64,000 bases of DNA from Halioglobus sp. (GCA_029246385.1 JAQWNG010000037.1:40237-104236); one strand, 5' to 3'. Shown: positions 1-9,973, counted from the first letter of the stretch. Translations and numbers: made by a program. Notes: generated by a model not told the origin, from the letters alone.

Positions 1-25
1 ATTCTATTAACCGCCACTGCATAAA

Positions 26-625
26 CTAGTCCACCAGTCGCCGCCCAGACAGGGCATGCGCCAATGTCGAGCCGTCAACATATTCCAATTCACCTCCAAG
101 CGGCACTCCATGTGCGATCCGAGACACACCAACACCTAACGGCTGCAGCATGTCAGCGACATAGTAGGCTGTAGCCTCCCCCTCTACCGTTGGATTAGTC
201 GCCAGAATCACCTCTGCAACACCCTCGTCAATGACACGCTGCTGCAAATCTTCTAGGCCAATCTCTGCTGGACCAACGCCATCTATGGGCGAAAGATGAC
301 CCATCAGCACGAAGTAAAGACCGCGAAAACTACCGCTTTGCTCTATAGCAAGTACGTCAGCAGGCGTCTCCACCACACACATAACAGTCGCATCACGCTT
401 TGGATCGGAACACAGCTCACAAATTTCAAGCTCGGTGAAGTTACGGCACAGACGACAGTGACCGACCTTCTCAACAGCGTGACGCAATGCCGTAGCCAGT
501 GCCAGTGCACCATCGCGATCTCGCTCCAGAAGATGCAGCGTCATGCGCTGCGCAGACTTGGGGCCAACGCTAGGGAGACAGCGCAGGGCATCTATCAAAT
601 CTTGCAGAGAAGGACTAAATTTCAT
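26..625 (-). CDS. recR: Recombination mediator protein RecR
   Basis: RecR works with RecF and RecO to load RecA on gapped single-stranded DNA in the cytoplasm. The 199-residue product has the normal length for the family. The N-terminal helix-hairpin-helix ([12 protein letters not shown], about 17-28) is followed by a four-cysteine zinc finger (about 57-72, [16 protein letters not shown]) and a Toprim domain ([12 protein letters not shown] and the conserved [12 protein letters not shown] near 143-154). It is the last gene of a dnaX-ebfC-recR operon, 18 bp downstream of ebfC, the arrangement found across gammaproteobacteria. Identification is secure. Confidence 0.97.
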   Translation of the reverse strand: MKFSPSLQDLIDALRCLPSVGPKSAQRMTLHLLERDRDGALALATALRHAVEKVGHCRLCRNFTELEICELCSDPKRDATVMCVVETPADVLAIEQSGSFRGLYFVLMGHLSPIDGVGPAEIGLEDLQQRVIDEGVAEVILATNPTVEGEATAYYVADMLQPLGVGVSRIAHGVPLGGELEYVDGSTLAHALSGRRLVD

Positions 626-643
626 TATGCCGGCTGCAGGTTG

Positions 644-967
644 TCACAGAGGGAGCTTAAAACCCGCGGGAAGGTTTAATCCCGAGGCCAAACCTGACAT
701 TGCGTCACGATTACTGGCTTCCACCTTGCGTACCGCATCGTTGACGGCCGCAGCCAATAAGTCTTCCAACACCTCCTTATCTTCTAAAAATACTGAATCA
801 TCGATGGATACGCGTTTAATGTCATGGCGCCCGGTCATTACGATAGAGACGAGACCTGCCCCAGCTTCGCCACGTACTTCGGCCGCTGCCAATTCATCTT
901 GTGCTTTTTTGAACTCCGCTTGCATGCTCTGCGCCTGCTGCATCAGCTCCGAAATATCACCCTTCAT
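644..967 (-). CDS. ebfC: YbaB/EbfC family nucleoid-associated protein
   Basis: Small DNA-binding protein of the YbaB/EbfC family, which forms a tweezer-like dimer on DNA. The 107 residues carry the family hallmarks: an N-terminal helix rich in Gln and Met ([19 protein letters not shown]) followed by the sheet segment [24 protein letters not shown] and the C-terminal NDAVRKVE helix. It sits between dnaX and recR with gaps of about 20 bp on either side, so it is very likely co-transcribed with both. The family's role in recombination or nucleoid organisation is known only in outline. Confidence 0.95.
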   Translation of the reverse strand: MKGDISELMQQAQSMQAEFKKAQDELAAAEVRGEAGAGLVSIVMTGRHDIKRVSIDDSVFLEDKEVLEDLLAAAVNDAVRKVEASNRDAMSGLASGLNLPAGFKLPL

Positions 968-987
968 CTCTTGTCCTCATGATTTTC

Positions 988-2676
988 TCAAACATCTATA
1001 GGGTGAATGGACGAGCGGTCCAGTTCACCATCGAATCTAGTGATCAATGCCTGCAACTGCGAGTCGCTCTCGATAGATAGAACCGCCTCTGCTTGTCTGC
1101 GCTCGGCCAGACGCGTAAGCCGCATGGCAGGGGTTTCTCCATGCAATGCGCCGGGGCCAATAGACACTGAAATCGAATGCCCAAAATAATTTCCCAGTGC
1201 AAGCCTCAGTTTATCCCTATGGCCTGCGTTAAACAGCGCCGCATGTGCCTCATCTAATATGAACTGCAGCGCATCTCCGGTGCGGTCGCGCAGCTCACAA
1301 TGCGAGGCAATGTTATACACAATGCCGGCCAAGCCAAGCAATTCGAGCAGTTCAAACCAATTGTCGGAAGAAAGCGACTCCAGCCTGAAATCGCCTGCAG
1401 ATACATTGTCCGAGAGAATAGCAGAATCTTTTCCACATTGGTCTAACGAAGTACCGCCATTGTCGCCCTTTACGGACGACACAACCGGTACATCAGGGAA
1501 CTTTTTTACGGGAGCGCCGCCCTCCCCAGCGACGACCCGGGGTGGCAGCGCGTCCTGTAAATCCTCAGGCCCCAACTTCTCATCGATAACTGCGGCCGGA
1601 CGAAAAGCCAGCATGCGCAACAGGATCATCTCGAAACCCCTACGCGAATCTGGAGACAACGCAATATCACGCTTCCCATTGAGCGCCATCTGATAAAACA
1701 GCTGCGCGTCTTCGGCGCTGACGGCGCGGGCAATCTGTGTCACTCTATCGGCATTTCCCCAACTATTGTCGATGGCATCCGGAACGACTTGGGCCGTCGC
1801 CACCTGATGAATCAAGGACAATAGCTCATCTAGACTGCCTTCAAAGTCTGGAGCATACTCCGACATTCGCTGCACGATACCCAGCACTTTCGCCGGCTCT
1901 CCTTCGCTGACGGCTTCAAGCAGCTCGAAGACATAGCCCTGATCCACGCTACCGAGCATCCTGCGCACATCTTCTTCTACGACCTTACCAGAACCGAACG
2001 CGATTGCCTGATCAGTAAGACTAAGTGCATCGCGCATACTGCCGGAGGCGGCACGACCCAATAGCCACAGCGCTGCGTCTTCATAGGCCGCCATTTCCTT
2101 CTCCAAAACCATGCTCAAATGTCCAACAATCTGCTGGGGAGGCATATTTTTGAGATTGAACTGCAGACAACGTGATAACACTGTAGCTGGTAGTTTTTGA
2201 GGGTCCGTGGTCGCCAGCAAGAACTTTACATGAGGCGGCGGCTCCTCCAGCGTTTTTAGCAGCGCATTAAAGCTGTGGTTAGACAACATGTGGACTTCGT
2301 CGATTAGGTAGATTTTATAGCGCGAGCGGGTAGGAGCATACTGGACGTTATCCAGCAGCTCACGCGTATCTTCTACCTTAGTACGCGAGGCAGCATCGAC
2401 CTCCAACAGGTCTACACTGCGACCTTCAGCAATTTCTAAGCAAGAGGGACAGGTTCCGCATGGAACAGAACTGACGCCAGCCTCGCAGTTTAGACACTTG
2501 GCGAGAATGCGAGCGATGGTAGTCTTGCCGACCCCTCGAGTACCCGTGAAGAGATACGCATGATGCAGTCGGTCATGGTCTAGCGCATTTATCAGCGCCT
2601 GCAGGACATGCTCTTGACCCACCATTTCTCGAAAGCTCTTCGGCCGCCACTTGCGTGCTAGTACCTGATATGACAT
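988..2676 (-). CDS. dnaX: DNA polymerase III subunits tau/gamma
   Basis: Clamp-loader ATPase that links the replicative polymerase cores and loads the sliding clamp. The 562-residue full product (tau) begins with the family signature MSYQVLARKWRPKSF. It then shows Walker A (GTRGVGKTTIA, about 45-55), a four-cysteine zinc motif (CLNCEAG...CGTCPSC), Walker B (LIDEVHML), and sensor 1 (LLATTDPQKLP). The tau-specific C-terminal part is shorter than in E. coli (643 residues). A sequence at codons 390-392 matches the E. coli -1 frameshift site, and slippage there would give a gamma-like product of 394 residues (see separate entry). First gene of the dnaX-ebfC-recR operon. Confidence 0.97.
   Translation of the reverse strand: MSYQVLARKWRPKSFREMVGQEHVLQALINALDHDRLHHAYLFTGTRGVGKTTIARILAKCLNCEAGVSSVPCGTCPSCLEIAEGRSVDLLEVDAASRTKVEDTRELLDNVQYAPTRSRYKIYLIDEVHMLSNHSFNALLKTLEEPPPHVKFLLATTDPQKLPATVLSRCLQFNLKNMPPQQIVGHLSMVLEKEMAAYEDAALWLLGRAASGSMRDALSLTDQAIAFGSGKVVEEDVRRMLGSVDQGYVFELLEAVSEGEPAKVLGIVQRMSEYAPDFEGSLDELLSLIHQVATAQVVPDAIDNSWGNADRVTQIARAVSAEDAQLFYQMALNGKRDIALSPDSRRGFEMILLRMLAFRPAAVIDEKLGPEDLQDALPPRVVAGEGGAPVKKFPDVPVVSSVKGDNGGTSLDQCGKDSAILSDNVSAGDFRLESLSSDNWFELLELLGLAGIVYNIASHCELRDRTGDALQFILDEAHAALFNAGHRDKLRLALGNYFGHSISVSIGPGALHGETPAMRLTRLAERRQAEAVLSIESDSQLQALITRFDGELDRSSIHPIDV
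1451..1527 (-). other. Programmed -1 ribosomal frameshift site in dnaX
   Basis: On the dnaX strand the codons GTA AAA AAG (codons 390-392) contain the heptamer A AAA AAG at 1507-1501, in the same phase as the slip site of E. coli dnaX. After a -1 slip the ribosome reads GTT CCC TGA, so translation stops after two codons (TGA at 1495-1493). A purine-rich GGGGAGGG at 1527-1520 lies 12 nt upstream and resembles the Shine-Dalgarno-like stimulator. Nine nt downstream a hairpin can form: GTACCG/CGGTAC (1491-1486 with 1456-1451) around GTCGTCC/GGGCGAC (1480-1474 with 1468-1462). The inner stem has a G-U pair only on the mRNA strand. All four parts of the known E. coli signal are present; actual frameshifting is inferred. 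Confidence 0.8.
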
Positions 2677-2970
2677 TCCTAGAATGACCTTATCTACTTG
2701 AAAGAGACAAAGGATACACCAGCACAGAGATGACAGAAACAGACAGCGCCTAAAGAAGTTGTCATTACTGTGGCCCTAGACCTCTAAACAGACGCTACTA
2801 GGGCCGCCGCGTTCGCGACCTCGTGGTGGGTACCGCGGGAATAAATTGAATAAAATATGATCAACACTGAATGCAAGCCCCTATGGAGCCCATAATAACT
2901 CCTCTGAGTGGGCTGACGGCGTGCTTTACTCCAAGCGGCTAGGTTTTGAATGGCTAGGAGACTGTATGGA

Positions 2971-3080
2971 GGCAACCCAGACAGCCACACCCCGGCACAC
3001 GAATCGGCAACTACCGTTGCTCCCTTCCGGGCCTGGCGGATTTCACTGCCTATCATTGCGGAAGGACCGCCTGGATTACC
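2971..3080 (-). ncRNA. ffs: Signal recognition particle 4.5S RNA
   Basis: RNA component of the bacterial SRP, which binds Ffh and targets nascent inner-membrane proteins. The minus strand contains the conserved Ffh-binding loop region (CCAGGCCCGGAAGGGAGCA) and the family's 3' part GTGTGCCGGGGTGTGGCTG. The two ends pair over 12 bases: 5' GGTAATCCAGGC with 3' GTCTGGGTTGCC, using three G-U pairs. These ends set the boundaries, giving about 110 nt, close to E. coli 4.5S RNA. The exact termini could be a few nt longer. A 134-codon reading frame crossing it is not a gene. Confidence 0.92.
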
Positions 3081-3321
3081 AAGGCACCTAAGCTGAATGC
3101 ATTCAACCCAGATTGGCCTTAGTTTGCGGGAATCCATGGGCGGCTGCAAGCAATGTCGTAAAATTCGAATGACGTCGGAACTAAACATCGCCGCTGAGTA
3201 CTCATGTGTGGATCGAAAAATCCGCGGACTGCGAAGATTTTAACGTGATAATGATTAATCTATGAGGGCATCCACAATAGATCGAGGCTATACTCACATC
3301 ACTGGGATGAAGGAACGGATT

Positions 3322-3951
3322 ATGCTAACCGAGCCAACGGTATACGTTATCGACGACGAGCCCGCAATCTGCGAGATCCTCAACGATATACTTGAAGCAG
3401 CCAATATCAAAGTGAAAACCTACACGTCTCCCCGCGAATTCATGCTGTCCTACAGCCCAGAGAATCCGGGATGTCTGCTGCTTGATATCGGCATGCCGGA
3501 ACTCAATGGCCTAGAATTGATGGAGGCTCTCATTGCGAAGGGAAACAGAACTCCCGTAATCTTTCTCACCGGAAGCGCAACCATTGCAAATGCAGTCGAC
3601 ATGCTAAAGGCCGGCGCTATCGACTTCATAGAAAAGCCGCCGCAAGTAGATTTACTGTTAAATTGTGTCAGGAAGGCCCTGGAGTTGGACTCCCAGCGCC
3701 GCTGCGAGCAACAGGAGTTCTCAAGCATCAATGAACGTCTCAAGCTGTTAACCGCGCGCGAACGTGAGGTTCTGACCTGGATCACGGAAGGCAAGTCAAA
3801 CAAAAAGATCGCTTCGATTCTCGATATCAGCAGCAGGACTGTTGAGATTCATCGTGCAAATATTCTCAATAAGATGCAGACGCACTCCGTCGCCGAATTA
3901 GTAAAAATGGACCTGACCGCAAGGGAATATTTGAATACACGTGGCCACTAA
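3322..3951 (+). CDS. FixJ/NarL-type two-component response regulator
   Basis: DNA-binding response regulator of about 209 residues. The receiver domain (1-125) has the acidic pair DD (11-12), phosphoacceptor Asp55 (LLLDIGMP), the conserved Thr in FLTG and Lys in EKPP, so it should be phosphorylatable. A LuxR-type helix-turn-helix follows (about 140-200: LTAREREVLTWITEG...SSRTVEIHRANI). The ATG at 3322 is chosen because AAGGA lies about 8 bp upstream; an in-frame ATG at 3262 would add 20 residues with no receiver homology. It is the only DNA-binding output protein in the signalling cluster up to 16.7 kb and stands alone on the plus strand, so it is a natural candidate target for the neighbouring kinases. 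That pairing is inferred. Confidence 0.9.
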   Translation: MLTEPTVYVIDDEPAICEILNDILEAANIKVKTYTSPREFMLSYSPENPGCLLLDIGMPELNGLELMEALIAKGNRTPVIFLTGSATIANAVDMLKAGAIDFIEKPPQVDLLLNCVRKALELDSQRRCEQQEFSSINERLKLLTAREREVLTWITEGKSNKKIASILDISSRTVEIHRANILNKMQTHSVAELVKMDLTAREYLNTRGH

Positions 3952-3973
3952 AACGTCTGCTACCGCGTTTAAG

Positions 3974-5233
3974 CTAGGCTTGCGACTTCAACTGGCGTGC
4001 AAGCCAGAATCTGAAATCATCGGCAGACATCGGCTTTGCAACAAAATAACCCTGTACGGCCTGACACCCTAGTTCAGCAAGAAGCTGTTTTGTCGCAAAA
4101 TCCTCAACCCCCTCTGCGACCACGCGCATGTTAAATTGCTCACCGAGCAGGATACAAGCCTTGACGATGGCGAGGGCTTCCGTATCGACGACCATCTTAC
4201 TTACAAAACTTTGATCAATCTTTAGCTCCGAAAACGGCATTCGATATAATTGCAACAGCGAGGAATAGCCGGTACCAAAATCATCAATAGACAAACGTAC
4301 GCCCTTCAGACGCAGTCGCGTTAGAACATCCAGCGACGTAGTGAGTTCTCCCATCAATTCACTCTCTGTCACCTCAAGTGTGATTGTTGCAGTATCAAGT
4401 TCATTATCAGCTAACAGCCTTGAAATAACCTCGGGGAGAATTAAACTGGTAATATCGCTAGCCGATACGTTGATTGATAAATTTATCCGCAGGCCCTCTT
4501 TCTTCCACTCACGTTGCTGATTAGCAACTTTTTTGAGCACGATAGCTGTCAAATCTGGCATCCAGCCCTGTGTCTCAACTAGTTCTATAAATCGATTTGG
4601 ATAAATAAGCCCCTGTATCGGATGCTGCCATCGCACCAAACACTCGGCAGAGTACTTTGTCGAGTCAGTTAACGCGAACTCCTCTTTAGCCTGATAATGC
4701 AAAACAAATTGATCTTGGTCTAAGGCCTCGCGCAATTCCTCTACACCCACTATATTACTAGGTGTGGTCTTTCCCCCCCACTTCTTGCTGCGTCTCAATG
4801 TCTGAGGTTCAAGCAAACCGCGAAGAAGCCTAACCGACAGGGGCTTTACAAGCGTCCCACGAACAACTAACTCGTGCGCAACGGCGAGATTCTCGGCACC
4901 GCTAAGCACCGCGGAGTCTTGCCCGCTCATGAGAATCAGTTCGGGCGCATTTTCCATCTTGGCCAGGTAGCGAATAACTTCGATACCATCGATTCCGGGC
5001 ATCTGTAAATCTAATATCAGAATATTGTCGCCCTCAAAGCAATGAACTTCATTAATGAAATTATCTGCTTGGGAAAAACAATGTGCCTCGAGACCGGCAA
5101 GCGCGACGACGTCGCTAAGTATCTTCAAAATATCGGGTTCATCGTCTATCAAATAAACCTGTGTCGAAGAAAATGGCGGCAAAACTAGCTCGCTACTCAT
5201 GTTATCTAGGATCCCCATGTGCAGGGTAGACAC
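3974..5233 (-). CDS. Response regulator with EAL c-di-GMP phosphodiesterase domain
   Basis: Predicted cytoplasmic phosphodiesterase that degrades cyclic di-GMP under control of a receiver domain. REC (about 24-145) keeps the DDE pocket and phosphoacceptor Asp75 (LILDLQMPG). The EAL domain (about 165-415) reads ECLVRW at the signature and retains the other metal and catalytic positions: Asn in INLSINVSAS, Glu in LEVTES, the DDFGTGYSSL loop, Lys in ELKIDQSF, Glu in VVAEGVED and Gln in VQGYF. It should therefore be active. The start is uncertain: GTG at 5233 or ATG at 5218 or 5200. It converges with the FixJ-like regulator, with 22 bp between. No GGDEF protein is encoded nearby. Confidence 0.9.
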   Translation of the reverse strand: MSTLHMGILDNMSSELVLPPFSSTQVYLIDDEPDILKILSDVVALAGLEAHCFSQADNFINEVHCFEGDNILILDLQMPGIDGIEVIRYLAKMENAPELILMSGQDSAVLSGAENLAVAHELVVRGTLVKPLSVRLLRGLLEPQTLRRSKKWGGKTTPSNIVGVEELREALDQDQFVLHYQAKEEFALTDSTKYSAECLVRWQHPIQGLIYPNRFIELVETQGWMPDLTAIVLKKVANQQREWKKEGLRINLSINVSASDITSLILPEVISRLLADNELDTATITLEVTESELMGELTTSLDVLTRLRLKGVRLSIDDFGTGYSSLLQLYRMPFSELKIDQSFVSKMVVDTEALAIVKACILLGEQFNMRVVAEGVEDFATKQLLAELGCQAVQGYFVAKPMSADDFRFWLARQLKSQA

Positions 5234-5410
5234 ACATAAAAACTATCATTAACACTCCTCGCTATCGCACGGACTGACATATACAAAAGAATAAATCAGT
5301 TTCATGAATAAATATAGCAGATGATGGCGACTGCGAGTAACGCAGCCACCACCATAAAATTGCCAACAAGGTCTAGGCATATCGTTTCCCGAGCAATTAA
5401 AGGGCGCGCT

Positions 5411-8050
5411 TTATTTAACCCCATCCAGTAATATTCGTACGCGCTTAGATAGCTCCACACCTCTATACGGCTTCCTCAGCACCTCAAATTCTGATTCAGT
5501 TACTGAAATTGGGCCATCAGCTTGGACAGAAAAGCCCGTTGTAAGTAGTATTTTGAGCTGCGGATACTGAAGGGAAATGATGGAAGCCAGTTCAAGACCA
5601 CTCATTCCTCCTGGCATTACAACGTCAGAAAACACTAAATCAATGTTCATATTCTCTTCAAGAATCTGCAGAGCATCTGGTCCGGTATTGGCACAAATGA
5701 CTCTGTATCCCAGACCCTCTAAAATAGCTTGTGCAATGACAGCCAGCTCTACTTCATCGTCGACAATAAGAATCGTTTCCACGCCCGAAAGCATCTTCGA
5801 CGCAATGGGAGTCGGAGGTTCCGGCAGCTCAGCTAAAGATCTAGAGCGAGGGAGATAAATCTTAAATGTGGTGCCTTGCCCTATTTCTGAAAACACGAAT
5901 ATATATCCCTTCGTACGCTTCACAAACCCATAGACCATTGCCAACCCTAGGCCGGTGCCTTCGGCTTTTCCTTTAGTCGTAAAAAATGGATCAAAAATTC
6001 TTTCGCGAAGTTCACTGCTGATACCACCTCCAGTGTCACTAATCGACAATTCTAAGTATTCGCCCGGTACCATTTCAACCTCGTCACCAGCGTAAGCGCT
6101 TCCTATTATTGATTCTTGTATCGCTATTTTTAGGCTGCCGCCCTTGGGCATAGCATCACGCGCATTGAGGCTTAAGTTAATTAGGGCGTCTTCCAGATCA
6201 TCAGGATTCAACTCCACACTAAACAGACCCAAAGGCAGAGATGTCTCAAGAAATATACTAGCAGTAATAGACTTCCGTATTAACTCCTCAAACCCACTGA
6301 TGACTTTTCCAAGATCCAAAGGGCTATAATCTTCCTCTGAACGGCGTGAAAAATCGAGTAAACTTCGCGTCAGAATCGACCCCCTAAGCGCGGCAGTCTG
6401 CGCGACATCAAGCTGATGGCGTAATACTTTGTTAAGATTACCCTGAGCGTTCATTAGATCGAGATTACCAATGATAATACCCAAAAGATTATTAAAATCG
6501 TGTGCCAATCCGCCCGCCAACTCACCGACAGACTCCATCTTCTGCGATCGACGCAGCATCGACTCGGCGGTTTTGACCGCAGTAATATCAGTGGCAATAA
6601 TAATGTAACTCTCCAGCTCGCCTGCGGCATTAAGCGAGGGCACAACGGTAGCCGATACCCAGTAAATATCGCCATTTTTTTTCACATTCTCCATATCGCC
6701 CGACCAGGTTTTACCCTGCAGTGTTGCCAACCGTATCTCATGAAGTGATTCCAACGGATAAGTATCACTTATAACCAGTCGAGTATTTTCCCCAACTAGC
6801 TCGGCACGCGAGTAGCCGCTGCAGACGCAAAATTTATCATTAGCATATAGGATCTCACCTCGAGGGGTTGCTATGCTGACTATAGCGTGCTCATCAAGAG
6901 CATACTTTTGAAATGATAATTCAGTATTAGCAAGATTGGCCTGATCTAATCTTTCCTGAGATAACCTCTCGGCCTCTTTTAATGCTGCTTGGGCAAGTTC
7001 GCGTTTCGTATCATCACGGCAAATGCCTATCATACGTACCACAACACCATCAGCATCGCGCACCAGTTTTGCATGCGTGATCACATATTTCACTAGGCTA
7101 GACGTTAACAGCAGGCGAAAAGAGCAAAACAAGTCTTCATTATGCTCTACAACACTAGCGTAACTATTAACCACTTGGTCGTAATCATCTGGGTGAATTC
7201 GATCAATCCATACAGTTGAGATATGTCCCGCATGCTTGTGCTCAATACCAAAGATGTCAGACATCCTTTTATCACCCAAAAGATTATTTCCTAACAAATC
7301 ATAGTCCCACACACCGAGTCCTGCTGCGGAGGTCGCTAGTAGTAACCGCTGCTCTTTATTGCGCAACACTATCTGCGACTCTTGCAAAGAAGAATTTTGA
7401 ATTTGTATGTGATCCAACATGGCATTGAATGCTTTGGTTACACTCCCCACTTCATCTCCTGTACGCATACTCATAGCGCGCAAGCTATAATCACTGTCGC
7501 TAACAATCTTTTCGGCAACGCCACTTAAATGCCTAAAAGGACTGGTTGCTCGATGAACCATGAGGTACACGCCAAGCCCCGCAGCAAGCACTGACATCGA
7601 CGCCAGTATAAGAGCAAACCAAATTTGTCGAAATAGCTTAGAATTCAGACCGGAAACATCTAGGTGTATCACGAGCGTCCCTAGCTCCTGTCCCTTCCAG
7701 AGCACCGGGGTCATGAATTGTTCGATCTCTACCGCCCCAAGCTTCGAGGTACGCCGATACTCAGCTAAAGGTCTTTCGTCCAGAGCATTTAATTGTGCAG
7801 AAATAACAGCCGGATTGACACGCAGAGCCTCTAAAACTTTAGACGCAGCGGCACGGTCGCCAAACATTGCAGGTGCCGCAATACTAAATGCGGTAACGTC
7901 AGCCAATATTTGGATACGCTCTTTGGACTCCTCGATAGCATCGAAGTAATGAATATATTCGTCGACTCCAATGAAAGCAAGAACCACCAGCATCGTAATT
8001 GCCATAGAAAACAGACTAATTTTATGAGACAACTTTAAATTAATCTTCAT
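5411..8050 (-). CDS. CHASE8/HAMP/PAS hybrid sensor histidine kinase
   Basis: Inner-membrane hybrid kinase of 879 residues. Order: TM1 (about 12-32), periplasmic region (33-140), TM2 (144-166), HAMP (167-222), PAS/PAC (about 235-355), PAS (380-495), HisKA with His517 ([11 protein letters not shown]), HATPase (N box [13 protein letters not shown] boxes SDTGGGI and GTGLGLAM), and REC with Asp809 (FSDVVMPGG). The periplasmic part ([20 protein letters not shown]...ALRVNPAV) plus HAMP align well by eye with the CHASE8-HAMP part of the diguanylate cyclase YfiN/TpbB. The output half is replaced by a kinase. A YfiR-like protein is encoded 3 kb away. Sensing through that protein is inference; kinase identity is certain. 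Confidence 0.92.
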   Translation of the reverse strand: MKINLKLSHKISLFSMAITMLVVLAFIGVDEYIHYFDAIEESKERIQILADVTAFSIAAPAMFGDRAAASKVLEALRVNPAVISAQLNALDERPLAEYRRTSKLGAVEIEQFMTPVLWKGQELGTLVIHLDVSGLNSKLFRQIWFALILASMSVLAAGLGVYLMVHRATSPFRHLSGVAEKIVSDSDYSLRAMSMRTGDEVGSVTKAFNAMLDHIQIQNSSLQESQIVLRNKEQRLLLATSAAGLGVWDYDLLGNNLLGDKRMSDIFGIEHKHAGHISTVWIDRIHPDDYDQVVNSYASVVEHNEDLFCSFRLLLTSSLVKYVITHAKLVRDADGVVVRMIGICRDDTKRELAQAALKEAERLSQERLDQANLANTELSFQKYALDEHAIVSIATPRGEILYANDKFCVCSGYSRAELVGENTRLVISDTYPLESLHEIRLATLQGKTWSGDMENVKKNGDIYWVSATVVPSLNAAGELESYIIIATDITAVKTAESMLRRSQKMESVGELAGGLAHDFNNLLGIIIGNLDLMNAQGNLNKVLRHQLDVAQTAALRGSILTRSLLDFSRRSEEDYSPLDLGKVISGFEELIRKSITASIFLETSLPLGLFSVELNPDDLEDALINLSLNARDAMPKGGSLKIAIQESIIGSAYAGDEVEMVPGEYLELSISDTGGGISSELRERIFDPFFTTKGKAEGTGLGLAMVYGFVKRTKGYIFVFSEIGQGTTFKIYLPRSRSLAELPEPPTPIASKMLSGVETILIVDDEVELAVIAQAILEGLGYRVICANTGPDALQILEENMNIDLVFSDVVMPGGMSGLELASIISLQYPQLKILLTTGFSVQADGPISVTESEFEVLRKPYRGVELSKRVRILLDGVK

Positions 8051-8350
8051 ATGATCTTGTTCTGCAATACTTTGGCGAAGCTGTCATCTCAGTGTCCTGC
8101 AAGCGATATCGCACCCCAGAGTAATAGCACCGATGCTTGAAACCGTTTAAAATATTTTTTGATGCAGTGAAGAAACGGCGTCAACGCTGCACTAGAATAG
8201 CTTTGCTCATCGTGCGCAGGCACACGCGGTCTTTACCCATGACTAAAGTTTTAACGCCGAGCTTTCCAGCAAAAAATTCTTATAAGAGTATTTGATACAT
8301 TTATGTAATAACAAACCAGGCCTCTACTGCCTGAACGTAACATATCGATC
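8051..8350. other. Spacer between two kinase genes
   Basis: This 300-bp stretch separates two sensor-kinase genes on the same strand. It is AT-rich in parts (a run of six T near 8155). I see no reading frame with a start, no RNA gene and no convincing terminator hairpin. It most likely holds the promoter of the downstream CHASE8 kinase, which would then be transcribed separately from the soluble kinase. Confidence 0.5.
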
Positions 8351-9658
8351 TTAAGCTACAGTTCTTGGTAAATAGAGATGAGCGGCGGTACCAACATCGG
8401 AATCTGAGCACAGCCAAACATATCCTTTTGAACGCCGACAAAATCCATAGACATGGGACAACCCCATTCCTTTGATTCCGGTCTTAACTTTAGTGGAAAA
8501 AAAAGGGTCGAATACAAATGGTTTACTATCTGCCGAAATACCATGTCCGCTATCAGTCACTGATAGCTCTACGTATTCACCATGATCCACACCGGAGCTG
8601 ACATCGCAACAGTCTTGATCTAAAACTACATTAGTTGTTTCTATTACCAGTTGACCGCCAGCAGGCATGGCTTCACTCGCATTACGAATCAGCTCCAGCA
8701 CCGTCCTCTGGAAATCGTCGGTTTCAATATTGACAAGCCAAACTCGCTCACTAAGGTTTAAGGTGAGCGTCACGGACGCGTTTAGTTCAGCTAGGATAAG
8801 AGGCTTTATCCCTTCAAGCACCTGATTAACATTTGAAATCATTTGTTTTTGGGGTAACGGCCTATATAAGCGGCTCAGTTGATTTGTGATGGCGCAGGCC
8901 CGTTCAGCTGCGCTCTGAATGGGGCTCAGTCGCCCCTGAATCTTTAAATCCTCTATGTCCTCATACTCCAGCAACTCAAGATTGCCTAAAACAATAGCCA
9001 GTATGTTATTGAAGTCGTGAGCTACGATCGCAGAAAGCTTTATTATTCCGTCCATACGGCCTGAACAAGAAATCAAATCACTTATGATATTTGCTGGAAC
9101 CCTAATTATGTCGCGCGAGAGAGGCTCAGTTTCTCCATGATCAATTTCTGTTGCAATCTGTACTTCGAGATTGCGACCTAAGTCTATGTTTTTCTCCATG
9201 TGCGCTATGACTAGGCGCTGCATTTGCAGCGCGAGAAACACGTCCACTTTGGCAACAATCAGATGCGGATCGGCAGCGCGTGAAACGTAGTCTACAGGCG
9301 CCGATTTATAGCGACTAAAATTCAACTGATCTAATTCAGAAACAGGATTAACAAAAATAATCGGAACATCTCGAGTCAGTTCACTCAGGACCATCAATTT
9401 TGCAGCTTTTAGTGCTTCTTCAGAATCCATTTCTGCATAGTGCAGGATTACAGAAAACGTATTTTCAACGCATACATCCATCGCCTCTAAGGCGCTTTTG
9501 ACTATGACCAATTCGGCATTTATCTCACGCAGCACATTTTCAATGAGGCTGTCTTTTAGTTCATCATCCATGATCACTAAAATATTTGGCGCAGGTAAAC
9601 GCCGCAGCACAAATTCCGCATCTCGCGAAAGACTGACCCACGCAAGTAGATCACTCAT
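8351..9658 (-). CDS. Soluble histidine kinase with degenerate receiver domain
   Basis: Cytoplasmic kinase of about 435 residues with no membrane segment. The N-terminal 25-150 region has a receiver fold signature (ILVIMDDE, VPIIFVNPVS, VDYVSRAADPHLIVAKVDVFL), but the phosphoacceptor Asp is Tyr74 (VILHYAEMD), the Thr is Asn and the Lys is Arg. It should therefore not be phosphorylated on Asp. HisKA follows with His214 (IVAHDFNNILA), then HATPase with N box LELIRNASEAMP, DSGHGIS and KGMGLSHVYGF. The ATG at 9658 is preferred over TTG at 9670 because GGAAAAG sits 5 bp before it. Divergent from the barrel/YfiR-like pair; it probably acts as a cytosolic member of the same network. Confidence 0.88.
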   Translation of the reverse strand: MSDLLAWVSLSRDAEFVLRRLPAPNILVIMDDELKDSLIENVLREINAELVIVKSALEAMDVCVENTFSVILHYAEMDSEEALKAAKLMVLSELTRDVPIIFVNPVSELDQLNFSRYKSAPVDYVSRAADPHLIVAKVDVFLALQMQRLVIAHMEKNIDLGRNLEVQIATEIDHGETEPLSRDIIRVPANIISDLISCSGRMDGIIKLSAIVAHDFNNILAIVLGNLELLEYEDIEDLKIQGRLSPIQSAAERACAITNQLSRLYRPLPQKQMISNVNQVLEGIKPLILAELNASVTLTLNLSERVWLVNIETDDFQRTVLELIRNASEAMPAGGQLVIETTNVVLDQDCCDVSSGVDHGEYVELSVTDSGHGISADSKPFVFDPFFSTKVKTGIKGMGLSHVYGFCRRSKGYVWLCSDSDVGTAAHLYLPRTVA

Positions 9659-9973
9659 GGTCTTTTCCAAAACGCCATATTTTCAACATTTTAATAACGC
9701 CCTCTTCCACGTAACACCTCGCTTCTTTGAAAAACTTTGAAGCGCCCATCTAGATCACTCTTATTCACTTTCACAATTGTAAGTACAAGTACTTAATCCT
9801 TAAATACGTGGTAGTACGTAAAACTACGTGACCAAATCGATGCAAAGATAGTGTATATTTTTATTGTGATTGTAAATTAGGCTTGCAAAGCACCAATGCA
9901 TCATTGGCAAATAATTCCTAATGTCTAATCATTCCCGGACCAGCAACACTGACTATCCATTGGGAGCAAAGAT
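9659..9973. promoter_or_regulatory. Divergent regulatory region with TACGT operator array
   Basis: This 315-bp spacer separates the soluble kinase (minus) from the outer-membrane barrel gene (plus). It holds three hexamers TACGTG, TACGTA and TACGTG at 9805, 9815 and 9825, exactly one helical turn apart, with GTAGT/ACTAC (9811-9815, 9823-9827) forming an inverted pair across the centre. An AAGTAC-AA-GTACTT dyad lies at 9781-9794. The barrel gene has a GGGAG ribosome site before its ATG at 9974. Short dyads of this kind are typical of LuxR-type regulators, so the FixJ-like protein at 3322 is a candidate binder. The repeats are seen; their function is inferred. Confidence 0.55.

Noticed and set aside
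2784..3188. 134-codon reading frame on the minus strand
   Set aside because: It runs across the SRP 4.5S RNA, which explains the sequence; the frame has no protein family features.
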